This document shows positions 25,585 to 32,916 of a stretch of DNA of 64,000 nt, piece after piece. The notes under the pieces are model-generated. The model was not told the DNA's origin, ran no database searches, and worked only from the letters and a program-made list of their open reading frames with translations. Origin of the DNA: Ktedonobacter racemifer DSM 44963 (lineage in GTDB: Bacteria; Chloroflexota; Ktedonobacteria; Ktedonobacterales; Ktedonobacteraceae); NCBI RefSeq assembly GCF_000178855.1, contig NZ_ADVG01000003.1:930001-994000 (forward strand), read 5' to 3'. A program made the translations under genes and the position numbers. Numbering within the stretch: position 1 is the first letter of the stretch; every line of letters begins with the position of its first letter.

Positions 25585-26129
25585 TAAAAGAGCGCCTCTA
25601 GTGTCTCTTCGAGGAGATATTCTTCTTGCCAGCGGGGATCGGGTATGAAGCGGTCGACGATGGCCTGGGCCTGTTCGCGGGTCGTGACCTTGAGTGCTGT
25701 GAGTAGGGCCTGGACATCGTTCATATCTTTCTGGCGAAAGACCATCAGCTTGAGCGCCAGGATGTATTCCCTGGGTGGCAGATAGACATGCAGCATGTTG
25801 TATTTGCGCCAGAGGGTGGGCTGGGGATCGGGCGCCATATCCTTGATAAAATAGGCTACGTCGTCGTTCATCCATTTGCGCTTGAGATGATGCTTACTTG
25901 CCACGGCGCGGACGGCCGCCTGAAAGGCCTTCGCCTGGGGAGTGACATTAGTTGTATCGGGCATATCGAGCAGCACGACATCCACATCATCGGTGGCCTT
26001 CCGGTTCTTGACCGTCAGCAGCATAAACGCGCCCCCCACGAGGAAGATGCGCAGTGGCTCCTTGAAGCGGCGCCGCTCCAACTCATCGCCCAGGTCCTGC
26101 AAATACAGCTCGATCTCCTGACTCTCCAT
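25584..26129 (-). CDS. DUF6036-like nucleotidyltransferase
   Basis: A 181-residue protein with an NTase-fold motif: RIFLVGGAFMLL then the acidic pair in KATDDVDVVLLD, as in AbiEii/DUF6036-type toxins. The remainder is helical, with a LALKLMVFRQKDMNDVQALL segment typical of the group (residues KxxxxRxKDxxDV). These proteins are often parts of toxin-antitoxin or phage-defence pairs. ATG at 26129 has a GGAAAGGAT site about 8 nt upstream. The next same-strand gene (24788-25222) is a candidate partner, although a family B and a family A repeat separate them. Confidence 0.75.
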   Translation of the reverse strand: MESQEIELYLQDLGDELERRRFKEPLRIFLVGGAFMLLTVKNRKATDDVDVVLLDMPDTTNVTPQAKAFQAAVRAVASKHHLKRKWMNDDVAYFIKDMAPDPQPTLWRKYNMLHVYLPPREYILALKLMVFRQKDMNDVQALLTALKVTTREQAQAIVDRFIPDPRWQEEYLLEETLEALF

Positions 26130-26162
26130 GTCCGATCCTTTCCGCTGGCACCATTTGGTTCA

Positions 26163-26225
26163 TTGTAAAATAGAGATGCATGAGGCGTGAGCGCGGCTGA
26201 CGCCTCATGCATCTCTATTTTACAA
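26163..26225. repeat. perfect 26-bp intergenic hairpin
   Basis: Arms 26163-26188 and 26200-26225 pair perfectly with an 11-nt loop. It ends 4 bp before the DoxX stop codon and lies upstream of the nucleotidyltransferase start, so it may separate the two transcripts. Confidence 0.85.
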
Positions 26226-26229
26226 CGCA

Positions 26230-26601
26230 CTATAGCGGACTGAGAAGCAGGCGCCCAATGGCCAGGAAGATGGTGAGAGCGAAAAGGACGACATTGACGG
26301 GGATATTGGAGAATTCCTTACGTGTAAAGTGGAAGATACCCGCGTAGATCATCACAAGCGCCAGGCCGAAGGCCGCGACAATCGTCAGGTCAGACATGGA
26401 GTGGATAAAGGCGGGCAGGATCAGCCCCAGTCCCCCGAGAAGTTCGCATGTGCCGATGTAGCGTACCGTAATCGAGGTCACGTCGCCCACCCAGGGCAGG
26501 CTCTTTTGCAGACCCGTGATTGGCATAAAAAGTTTCATGGAGCCAACCATAATAAATAGAAGCGCGAGAATAACCTGTATAATCCAGAGCGCGATGTTCA
26601 T
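26230..26601 (-). CDS. DoxX family membrane protein
   Basis: A 123-residue protein with four membrane helices: IALWIIQVILALLFIMVGS with the conserved KLF after helix 1, then YIGTCELLGGLGLILPAF, LTIVAAFGLALVMIYAGIFH and VNVVLFALTIFLAIG. Start ATG at 26601 is preferred (AAGGAA 6 nt upstream); ATG at 26616 is an alternative. Function of such DoxX-like proteins is unknown, with suggested roles in redox homeostasis. It is divergent from a TetR gene and has a matching operator just upstream, so it is very likely repressed by that TetR. Confidence 0.88.
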   Translation of the reverse strand: MNIALWIIQVILALLFIMVGSMKLFMPITGLQKSLPWVGDVTSITVRYIGTCELLGGLGLILPAFIHSMSDLTIVAAFGLALVMIYAGIFHFTRKEFSNIPVNVVLFALTIFLAIGRLLLSPL

Positions 26602-26630
26602 CTTCTTTTCCTTCATGCTAACTAAGCGAG

Positions 26631-26646
26631 TGTTGTATAAACAACA
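26631..26646. promoter_or_regulatory. putative TetR operator O1
   Basis: The palindrome TGTTGTATAAACAACA lies between the DoxX start and a TATAAA-like box on the minus strand. An almost identical palindrome is 67 bp away, on the TetR side. This spacing and symmetry are what TetR dimers bind. Confidence 0.65.
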
Positions 26647-26697
26647 GGTGTCGTTTATAATAGTACCATGCTCAATCAAGGGACAAATAACAGAATG

Positions 26698-26713
26698 TGT
26701 TGTCTAAGCAACA
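26698..26713. promoter_or_regulatory. putative TetR operator O2
   Basis: TGTTGTCTAAGCAACA differs from O1 only in the central positions (10 of the outer 10 bases agree). It is 73 bp upstream of the tetR start, suggesting autoregulation. Confidence 0.65.
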
Positions 26714-26785
26714 AATGTGGCAATGTGTTGTGATATTGTAGCTCAGTGCATGGAAAAATGGGTTCAGGCTTGAAAGGATAGGCGC

Positions 26786-27361
26786 ATGAGTAATCTAACC
26801 AAAGGTCTTGATCCGCGTGTAAAGCGTACGCGTACTCTCTTACAGCAGGCATTTCTTGATCTCATGCGCGAAAAGAGCTTCTCCACGATCACGGTGCAGG
26901 ATATTACCGAGCGCGCCACGGTGAACCGGGCGACCTTCTATGCCCACTTCGAGGATAAATATGCCTTGCTCAATGCCCTGGTACATAGCCGCTTTCAGCA
27001 GATGTTAAGTGAGAGGCTGCCGGGAGGCTTCAAATGGGAGCGGCATTCGCTCCAGGTCCTTATCCATATTATCTTTGATTTCCTGGGAGAGGTACAACGG
27101 CGCTGGGAGGAAGGGAACCGTCCCTTTGAACCTCTAGTCGCACGCGCGGCCCAGCAGGAATTATATGAACTGCTGCTGCGAGGCATCAAGCAGCACAAGG
27201 CCAGTGGCGACTCGCATGGTGATCCCGAGATTGCGGCCACCGTGGCAAGCTGGGCCATCTTCGGCGCCGCCGTCGAGTGGAGCCGTGGCGAGCGCCATCT
27301 ACCAATCGAGCAGGTCTGCGAGCATGTCCTGACCGTCATCACCCGGGGTATTGCTCTGTAG
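26786..27361 (+). CDS. TetR/AcrR family transcriptional regulator
   Basis: A 191-residue regulator with the N-terminal helix-turn-helix ITVQDITERATVNRATFYAHF preceded by RTLLQQAFLDLMREKSF. The C-terminal ligand domain is helical and unassigned. The start follows AAAGGATAGGCGC. It is divergent from doxX across a 184-bp region that holds two near-identical palindromic operators, so it probably represses both genes. It is closer to the TetR_C_8-like group by its N-terminal LDPRVKRTR, which is a loose impression. Confidence 0.92.
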   Translation: MSNLTKGLDPRVKRTRTLLQQAFLDLMREKSFSTITVQDITERATVNRATFYAHFEDKYALLNALVHSRFQQMLSERLPGGFKWERHSLQVLIHIIFDFLGEVQRRWEEGNRPFEPLVARAAQQELYELLLRGIKQHKASGDSHGDPEIAATVASWAIFGAAVEWSRGERHLPIEQVCEHVLTVITRGIAL

Positions 27362-27423
27362 GATGTAGGGTCCATGCTGGCATGGACTCCGAGGCCGCAG
27401 GCCGATACCCAGGCTTGTGGGGA

Positions 27424-27545
27424 GCAGCGCAGCCCCCCACAGCATTGTCCTGCCAACATTATCGGCTTAATTTTTAAAAGAACTTTTGCAGCGCCCCCCC
27501 CAGACATGCTCGGGTTATTTTTTAAAAGAGCATAAGTACGCGTCG
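27424..27545. repeat. Family D units 2 and 3
   Basis: Two adjoining units: one from GCAGCGCAGCCCCCC (27424) to TTTTGCAGCGC (27494), the next with CAGACATGCTCGGG and TTTTTTAAAAGAGC ending near 27545. Both resemble the unit at 25531. A small GTCCATGC/GCATGGAC hairpin at about 27370 precedes them. No gene is visible in 27362-27560. Confidence 0.5.
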
Positions 27546-27560
27546 CTCCCTCTCTGAAAG

Positions 27561-28835
27561 CTAGCCCATGCGGCGGATGGCGGGGACGGCCAGGGCGATG
27601 AGCGTGAGCAGGATGTTTCCCAGGCCAGCTATGAGGAAGACCAGGCCAGGCCCAAAGCTATCGGTTGCCAGGCCTGTGAGGGCGTAGCCCAGAGGTAGGA
27701 GGCTCCAGGCCCCTAATTGATCGATGCTTGAGACGCGTCCGAGCATCTCCTCCGGCACAAGTTCCTGCATTAGCGTGACCCAGATGATCCCAAAGGTTCC
27801 CAGGCCAAAGCCGATTAGCGCGCTGGCAAGGATGGCGAGGAAGGGCGCGTATGCTGGAGGCGTTGCGAGACCCAGGAGAAGCTCGGCACAGCTCGCCAGG
27901 CCCACGGCGAGATACATGACTGTTCCCCGCTTCGGTATGTTTCGTAGCTGTCCCACGATGAGCGAGGCCAGGATTGAGCCCAGCGCCAGGGCCATGCCCA
28001 GGATGCCAAAGAGCCATATATTGGCATTGTATACTGTCTGCACCAGCCTGGGGAGCGTGACCTCAAGTGGACCAGAGAAAAAGATGTTGCCCAGTGCCGC
28101 GATAGGGAGCCCAACCAGAAACCAGGGTGAGCTAACGACAAAGCGCCACCCCTCGTGCAGGTCCTTGACGATGTTCTTTAGCGGGTGAGCGTCTTTCTCC
28201 TGGGTAGCCTCGCTGGCCTCCGTCTTTGGAGCGACCACGGGAGGGCGCATGGCGAGTAGGCAGACAGCCGAGAAGACAAATGAGAGTCCATCAAAGGCGA
28301 AGGCTCCCATTGGTCCGACCAGGGCAACGATGCCTGCGCCAAGGGCAGGTCCCAGCAAGGTGCTTATGTCGCGGCTAAAGGCCGTCAAAGCGTTGGCAGA
28401 GGCCAACTGGTCGCGCTCTACTAGCTGAGGTGTCATGGAGCGGTAGGCGGGATGAAAGAAGCCCGCCGCCAGGCCAAAGAGCAGTGCCAGGGCAACCAGG
28501 TGCCAAAGCTGGAGTAAGTGCAGCCAGCCAAGCAAGGCGATTAGCAACACAATCACGCCGCGCCCGGCATCTGAGAAGAGCAGGATACGTTGACGTGGAA
28601 GGCGGTCGGCGGCCACCCCGCCTAGAAGCAGGAAGATGAGCCGAGGCAGCATCTCCGCCATGACCACTAATCCCATCGCCGTCGCGGAACCGGTTAAGAG
28701 TAGCACCTCCCATGCCAGGGCGATGGTAAAGGCCCCATCCCCAAGTGATGAGCAGGTCTGTCCCAGCCAGAGCAGGGCAAAGGGCCGATTTTGTAATGAA
28801 CGGAGAACGGCTAAACGCCTGGTAAAGGTAGACAA
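27561..28835 (-). CDS. MFS transporter
   Basis: A 424-residue, 12-helix major facilitator of the enterobactin/macrolide exporter type. It shows FALLWLGQTCSSLGDGAF at the N-terminus and the loop 2-3 motif GGVAADRLPRQRILLFSD. The start is TTG at 28835, with AAGGAGAG about 10 nt upstream; no ATG fits better. A long central loop (PPVVAPKTEASEATQEKDAH) links the two halves. It likely exports a drug or metabolite by proton antiport. Other related MFS genes are at 36902 and 56956. Confidence 0.9.
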   Translation of the reverse strand: MSTFTRRLAVLRSLQNRPFALLWLGQTCSSLGDGAFTIALAWEVLLLTGSATAMGLVVMAEMLPRLIFLLLGGVAADRLPRQRILLFSDAGRGVIVLLIALLGWLHLLQLWHLVALALLFGLAAGFFHPAYRSMTPQLVERDQLASANALTAFSRDISTLLGPALGAGIVALVGPMGAFAFDGLSFVFSAVCLLAMRPPVVAPKTEASEATQEKDAHPLKNIVKDLHEGWRFVVSSPWFLVGLPIAALGNIFFSGPLEVTLPRLVQTVYNANIWLFGILGMALALGSILASLIVGQLRNIPKRGTVMYLAVGLASCAELLLGLATPPAYAPFLAILASALIGFGLGTFGIIWVTLMQELVPEEMLGRVSSIDQLGAWSLLPLGYALTGLATDSFGPGLVFLIAGLGNILLTLIALAVPAIRRMG

Positions 28836-29268
28836 AATGGTTCTCTCCTTACAAGTTTGCTTAGTAAGTACTAAAATTACTTAAAAAAGCGTACGGATAG
28901 CATCGGAGAGAAGAAGGAGACGCTACTTAGAATGAGAATTATGCGTGGCGTGTGGTAAATGTAAGTGAAATGTAAAACGGGCAAGCCAGGCAGCGTCAGG
29001 AAAAAGTCGAAAGGCGACCTCAGCGAGGGCTTTCATGTACGCTTCTCTTCCGATGAACGCTACTTGCTCATGGATCGTTCTCCTAATCTAAAGAGAGGTG
29101 ATAAAGAGGGATGCAATCTCTTGCATGGCTCATTATACGGTAACATCCGCAAGCCCGTCAACAGAAATCCTGACGGAGTCAGGGCTTTCCAGCTCACCTC
29201 TGGCGTTTGCCTCGGCTCGCAAGTTCGCCAGTAAGTAAGGGGTGCCTGGTGATGGCACGGTGCATATC
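28836..29268. other. 476-bp gap with structured non-coding DNA
   Basis: No convincing gene lies in 28836-29311. Short hairpins are visible: GTCG-AAAGG-CGAC near 29008 and CCTGAC-GGA-GTCAGG near 29172. The stretch GTGAAATGTAAAACGGGCAA (about 28966) and the alternating stems recall an RNA element such as a group II intron piece, but I could not confirm any known domain. Confidence 0.3.
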
Positions 29269-29303
29269 GCGCCATTATATGCAGACACGTACTTTAGTAG
29301 CGC
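29269..29303. repeat. Family A half-palindrome, copy 4
   Basis: Only one arm is present: GCGCCATTATATGCAGACAC followed by GTACTTTAGTAGCGC. The other arm is missing, so this copy cannot form the hairpin. It lies 9 bp from the MBL gene's stop codon. Confidence 0.7.
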
Positions 29304-29311
29304 ATACCACC

Positions 29312-30037
29312 CTAAGCGTAAAACTCGGGGGCTTTCTTCAGTTTAGGCCAGTGGTTCTCGTCATGTCCAAAGACGATGAGAGCCACATTTTCGTGCTGGG
29401 CGAGATCGAAGAGTTTGCGTGCGCTCTCGGCGGCCCTTGCCGGGTCCAGGTCTGCGCCGTTTTCAGGTAGGCGCGTCTCAGGATTAAGCTCCGACTCCAT
29501 GGCAGCGGCGTCAATCACCAGCAGCACTGGCCCTGTCTGTGGCAGGAGCACAAGCACCGCCTGGTGCCCAGGAGTGTGTCCACCTGTTTCGATTAATTCG
29601 ACCCCTGGCGTCAGTTCAGTGTCGCCCTCAATGAGTTGGTAGCGATGTTCTGGGCGGTTCCAGTGGGAGCGCGTGAGAGTGAAGCGTGGGTTCTCACTGG
29701 CGCGGGCGAACTCATACTCGGCTCGCTGGACCACAAACTCGGCTTCAGGAAAGGCATCGTGACTTCCACAGTGATCGGGATCGAAATGTGTGCAAACCAG
29801 GATGTGAATATCATGTGGTGTCAGGCCCAGCGCGGCAAGCTGCTCAACCACAGAAAATAGCTGAAGTTGCGCCCCACTCATGGGCACAAAGGAGCCGTCA
29901 AGCGGGACACCTGTATCGACCAGGATATTCTTGCCATCGCTGGTCTGAATCAAGTAACCGGGGACAGGTGTGCCATCGGATCCAAGAGCCAGTTGCAATA
30001 AGTAGAGGCGTATAGGGGTTGATTCAGTAGTAGTCAT
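29312..30037 (-). CDS. MBL-fold metallo-hydrolase (AHL lactonase-like)
   Basis: A 241-residue metallo-beta-lactamase-fold protein. The metal motif is THFDPDHCGSHDAF (a His-x-Asp-x-Asp-His variant of HxHxDH), with ETGGHTPGHQAVL supplying the next histidine and LLVIDAAAM the bridging aspartate. The overall shape is that of N-acyl homoserine lactonase family members (TPIRLYLLQLALGSDGTPVPGY start). The motif variant occurs in that family. It might degrade lactone signals, but the substrate is unproven. The start follows AAGGAAAAAG. Confidence 0.87.
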   Translation of the reverse strand: MTTTESTPIRLYLLQLALGSDGTPVPGYLIQTSDGKNILVDTGVPLDGSFVPMSGAQLQLFSVVEQLAALGLTPHDIHILVCTHFDPDHCGSHDAFPEAEFVVQRAEYEFARASENPRFTLTRSHWNRPEHRYQLIEGDTELTPGVELIETGGHTPGHQAVLVLLPQTGPVLLVIDAAAMESELNPETRLPENGADLDPARAAESARKLFDLAQHENVALIVFGHDENHWPKLKKAPEFYA

Positions 30038-30210
30038 CTTTTTCCTTCTTGAGCAAGATCATCTTTCAGGTGGAGCAGAACAAGCTTGTTTCTCAGAGGG
30101 GCGGCGAGCGCCGCTTCGCTGCTTGTCATGGTATCTCTCTGCATTGTACTATTCAACCATGCTCCATTGTATCAAAGCCCCGCGTTTCAGCGCTACCTCA
30201 AAGGAGTGAT

Positions 30211-30756
30211 ATGGCAACACACGAATCCTTTTTTCAGCGCTACCAATCTGATGAGCCACAGGCCCTTGCCAGGAAGATTGAGGAGGATTATCAAGAGCTT
30301 GCCAGTACGCGTGCCACTGGCGATGACCTGATGCAACTGCGGTGTTTGAGTTCTCTCGGCTCTCGCCTCACGATCGCAGGTCAGGAGGACCTAGCCGCTC
30401 CACTGCTCGAACAAGCCCTTGCCCTTAGCAGACAGTTGAACGAGAAACAGCTCGAGGTTGCCACACTGTTACACCTGGCAACGGCACAGCAATATCTTGG
30501 AAGGCGCAATCTGGCCCAGGACCTGTTCCAGGAGGCACTAGATAAAGCCAGGGCCTATGAGCAGCCTGAGTACGCCGACTTTATCCTGCATCACCGAGGC
30601 CGCTGTTTTGTTGAACAGGGGAAGCTCACCGAGGCCAGAGCCTGCTTTGAACAGGCCCTGCTTCTCCGCAAGCAGAAAGGCAATCAGCGAGGTATCGTGG
30701 CAACACAAAGTGCCCTGGATGCGCTCCAATCAATGGAAGAGCTATTAGAACAATGA
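30211..30756 (+). CDS. TPR repeat protein
   Basis: A 181-residue protein made of about four tetratricopeptide-like helix pairs (for example LAAPLLEQALALSRQLNEKQ and LTEARACFEQALLLRKQKGN). ATG at 30211 is chosen because AAGGAGTGAT precedes it; the open frame extends upstream to 30049 without a ribosome site. TPR proteins mediate protein contacts; no partner is visible. It is divergent from the MBL gene and its 3' end is convergent with the DUF998 gene. Confidence 0.85.
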   Translation: MATHESFFQRYQSDEPQALARKIEEDYQELASTRATGDDLMQLRCLSSLGSRLTIAGQEDLAAPLLEQALALSRQLNEKQLEVATLLHLATAQQYLGRRNLAQDLFQEALDKARAYEQPEYADFILHHRGRCFVEQGKLTEARACFEQALLLRKQKGNQRGIVATQSALDALQSMEELLEQ

Positions 30757-30820
30757 AATGGATCTACTTAATATCGACCTACTTTTCCTTCCTTTTTCAC
30801 CCAATTTACTAGTTCCCCAA

Positions 30821-30856
30821 GCACTGGTATGGGAGGAAGGTCTTTCATACCAGTGC
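30821..30856. terminator. bidirectional terminator-like hairpin
   Basis: An 11-bp stem GCACTGGTATG/CATACCAGTGC with a 14-nt loop lies between the convergent TPR and DUF998 genes. No long U-run follows on either strand, so efficiency is uncertain. Confidence 0.4.
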
Positions 30857-30890
30857 AAAGGCAGGCGTGGGTACTGTTTGAGCCTTGTCC

Positions 30891-31574
30891 TCAGGTCCGC
30901 ATTGTCAACAATCTCAGAGACAGAACCGAAATCCATGTCCAGCCGAGCACGACCGCAACATCGAAGGCCAGGATGACGACCGTCGCGATAGCCCCGCCAG
31001 CGCTGGAGCCAACCGCGATCCCCACAAAGGCGGCGAAGAAAAGCACTCCGGTTGTTGCGGAGTAGACCGCCCATCCCCGCAGTCGTTGGGCGGCAAAACG
31101 ACGGGCGAGCACGAAACACGCGGCGATCAGCCCAATGAAGCCAATCGCTCCACTGACGAAGTGCAGTAGACCGTGCCAACTGACCGCGTGTGCGTCGGCT
31201 GGCGTACCGGGCGGGAAGCCGTGAGCAGGATCGGCGATGAAGAAGCCCGCGCCAATCAGACCGAGCCCATAGATACCCAGAAGGATTGGCCCCCAAGTTC
31301 CACCCCGGCTGCCGCGCAGAACCCGCCGCATGCCGAGCGCACCAGCGATGGTGAGCAGGCCCGTCAGGATGAACAGGCTGATATGAATCCACCCCAGGTT
31401 GCCGTTGCTCATCAGGCTCAGATCGTGGCGGGTGGGATCATAGCCGGGACGGGTGAGCATCTCGATCGCCCCGACGATGACGTAGAGGGGACCAGCGACC
31501 ATGCCCCCGCTGAGCAGCACGCTGGTCAGCTTTGTGGCAGCTCTGGTGCCGGCCTGTGAAATGCTGTGTTGCAT
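30891..31574 (-). CDS. DUF998 family membrane protein
   Basis: About 227 residues with six predicted membrane helices. The family pattern includes SGGMVAGPLYVIVGAIEMLT, then GYDPTRHDLSLMSNGNLGWI and HGLLHFVSGAIGFIGLI. ATG at 31574 (MQHSISQAG) is chosen because AGGAGAG lies 6 nt upstream. The role of DUF998 proteins is unknown. The alpha/beta hydrolase gene lies 63 bp upstream on the same strand and may be cotranscribed. Confidence 0.87.
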   Translation of the reverse strand: MQHSISQAGTRAATKLTSVLLSGGMVAGPLYVIVGAIEMLTRPGYDPTRHDLSLMSNGNLGWIHISLFILTGLLTIAGALGMRRVLRGSRGGTWGPILLGIYGLGLIGAGFFIADPAHGFPPGTPADAHAVSWHGLLHFVSGAIGFIGLIAACFVLARRFAAQRLRGWAVYSATTGVLFFAAFVGIAVGSSAGGAIATVVILAFDVAVVLGWTWISVLSLRLLTMRT

Positions 31575-31637
31575 ACCTCTCTCCTTTTTTGCTCGCACAG
31601 CCCTCGCAGCGTGAGGAGGGCCACGCATCTTCTCCGC

Positions 31638-32420
31638 TTAGCCTTGAAAGAACTCGAGCAAAACGGGAGCCATCGCCTCATCAGCCACATTATGCGGCTG
31701 ACCGGCAATGGTGGAGCGTTGGGCGTGGGGCAGGACCCGGGCTACCGCATCCGCAGCCTTGCTGATCCAGGGGGTTGTTCCACCGTCAATCACGAGCGTT
31801 TCGACTGTTACCGTTGCGACCCGCTCTATGGGCAGCGAGAAGTCGCCCGTCAGGATGGCGTCGTAGACGAGCGTATGGGCGAACACTTCCTGGGCTGGCC
31901 AGAACGGAGCATGGCGCATCTGGGCAACGAATTCGGCGGGCATGCCCACGGCCTTCGTCATCCACAGTTCGATCATGTCACCGCGCCGATCCTCAGCCAG
32001 CATCTTCTCAAGCTGCTCCCTGTAATCCTGAGGAAGAGGAGGCCGAGCGCCTTCCAGGAAGTATGGGGGCTCCCACACGGCCAGCTTCTTCATCCTGGGT
32101 GCAAGCCCACGTGCCGCTGCCTCCAGAGAGAGCATCCCCAGGGCAGATGTTCCATAGACGAAGGCTGAGCCACCTGCCTCCGAGATGATGGCATCGAGAT
32201 CTTCTCCCTCGCGCTCGACGACATAGGGAGGGGTAAACCCACTTTCGCCGTGTCCTCGACGATCAAAGTTGTAGACCGTGAAGTGCTCGGCCAGCAGTCG
32301 GGCCAATCCCGCCTGCTGTGAGTGGTCTCCAAGCACGCCACCTACCAGGATCAGCGCGGGTCCCTGGCCGATCTTCTCAAAGGCGATAACGGTGCCATCT
32401 TTTGACGTAACATGTTGCAT
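31638..32420 (-). CDS. alpha/beta hydrolase
   Basis: A 260-residue alpha/beta hydrolase: ALILVGGVLGDHSQ (oxyanion region), YNFDRRGHGESG, the nucleophile segment VYGTSALGMLSLEAA and the catalytic histidine in IAGQPHNV. The nucleophile elbow reads G-T-S-A-L rather than the usual G-x-S-x-G, with the glycine one residue later; similar variants occur in this family. Substrate unknown. The start follows AAGGAGATATTC. Confidence 0.87.
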   Translation of the reverse strand: MQHVTSKDGTVIAFEKIGQGPALILVGGVLGDHSQQAGLARLLAEHFTVYNFDRRGHGESGFTPPYVVEREGEDLDAIISEAGGSAFVYGTSALGMLSLEAAARGLAPRMKKLAVWEPPYFLEGARPPLPQDYREQLEKMLAEDRRGDMIELWMTKAVGMPAEFVAQMRHAPFWPAQEVFAHTLVYDAILTGDFSLPIERVATVTVETLVIDGGTTPWISKAADAVARVLPHAQRSTIAGQPHNVADEAMAPVLLEFFQG

Positions 32421-32502
32421 GAATATCTCCTTTTTTCTCTTCTCGACTGAATTATCAATGAATAGATCTCCCTATACGCTCGGTGGCTGCCGGATGGAAA
32501 GA

Positions 32503-32718
32503 TCACCCCTCATCTGGCCTCTTTTCGCTGCATTGGAGCGAAAGGAGCCTCAAGTGTAAACCATCAATCTTTAGCAGCACGCCATAGAGAGCGGCCTGGT
32601 CGGGAAGGGTACCGGAAAGCTGTGAGGTGCCAGCTTCCTCATGAACGATGTGCAGATTCTCCAGCCACTCTTGCCAGGAGGGGTCCAGGTGCCCCTGAAC
32701 GCGGATCGAAACATACAT
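32503..32718 (-). CDS. small conserved protein of unknown function
   Basis: A 71-residue protein, from MYVSIRVQGHLDPSWQEWLE to the end. ATG at 32718 is chosen because AGGAGG lies 8 nt upstream. The pattern RVQGHLDPSWQEWLENLHI, then SGTLPDQAALYGVLLKIDGL is reminiscent of small, widespread Chloroflexota/actinobacterial proteins of unknown function with an alpha/beta ferredoxin-like look. It lies downstream of the second LuxR gene's neighbourhood and has no obvious operon partner. Confidence 0.65.
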   Translation of the reverse strand: MYVSIRVQGHLDPSWQEWLENLHIVHEEAGTSQLSGTLPDQAALYGVLLKIDGLHLRLLSLQCSEKRPDEG

Positions 32719-32916
32719 TTGGTACGCCTCCTGATGGTGCCGTATTGACATGCTTTGCTCATTGCCTCGTCGGCAATTGGTTCTGCACTGTTCTTGCAGC
32801 TTGAGCAAAGTATAGCCGGCAGACGGGGAGCATGACATCACCTGTCTTCGCGATGTTTAGGGTGAACGCTGGCAAGGGCGTTGGGGAGGAACGGAAGGAT
32901 AGTCTTCATCTAGGAG

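Noticed and set aside
28965..29234. 89-codon plus-strand frame and a possible group II intron fragment
   Set aside because: No ribosome site or protein similarity; the intron idea rests on a short sequence impression, with no domain V or reverse transcriptase seen.
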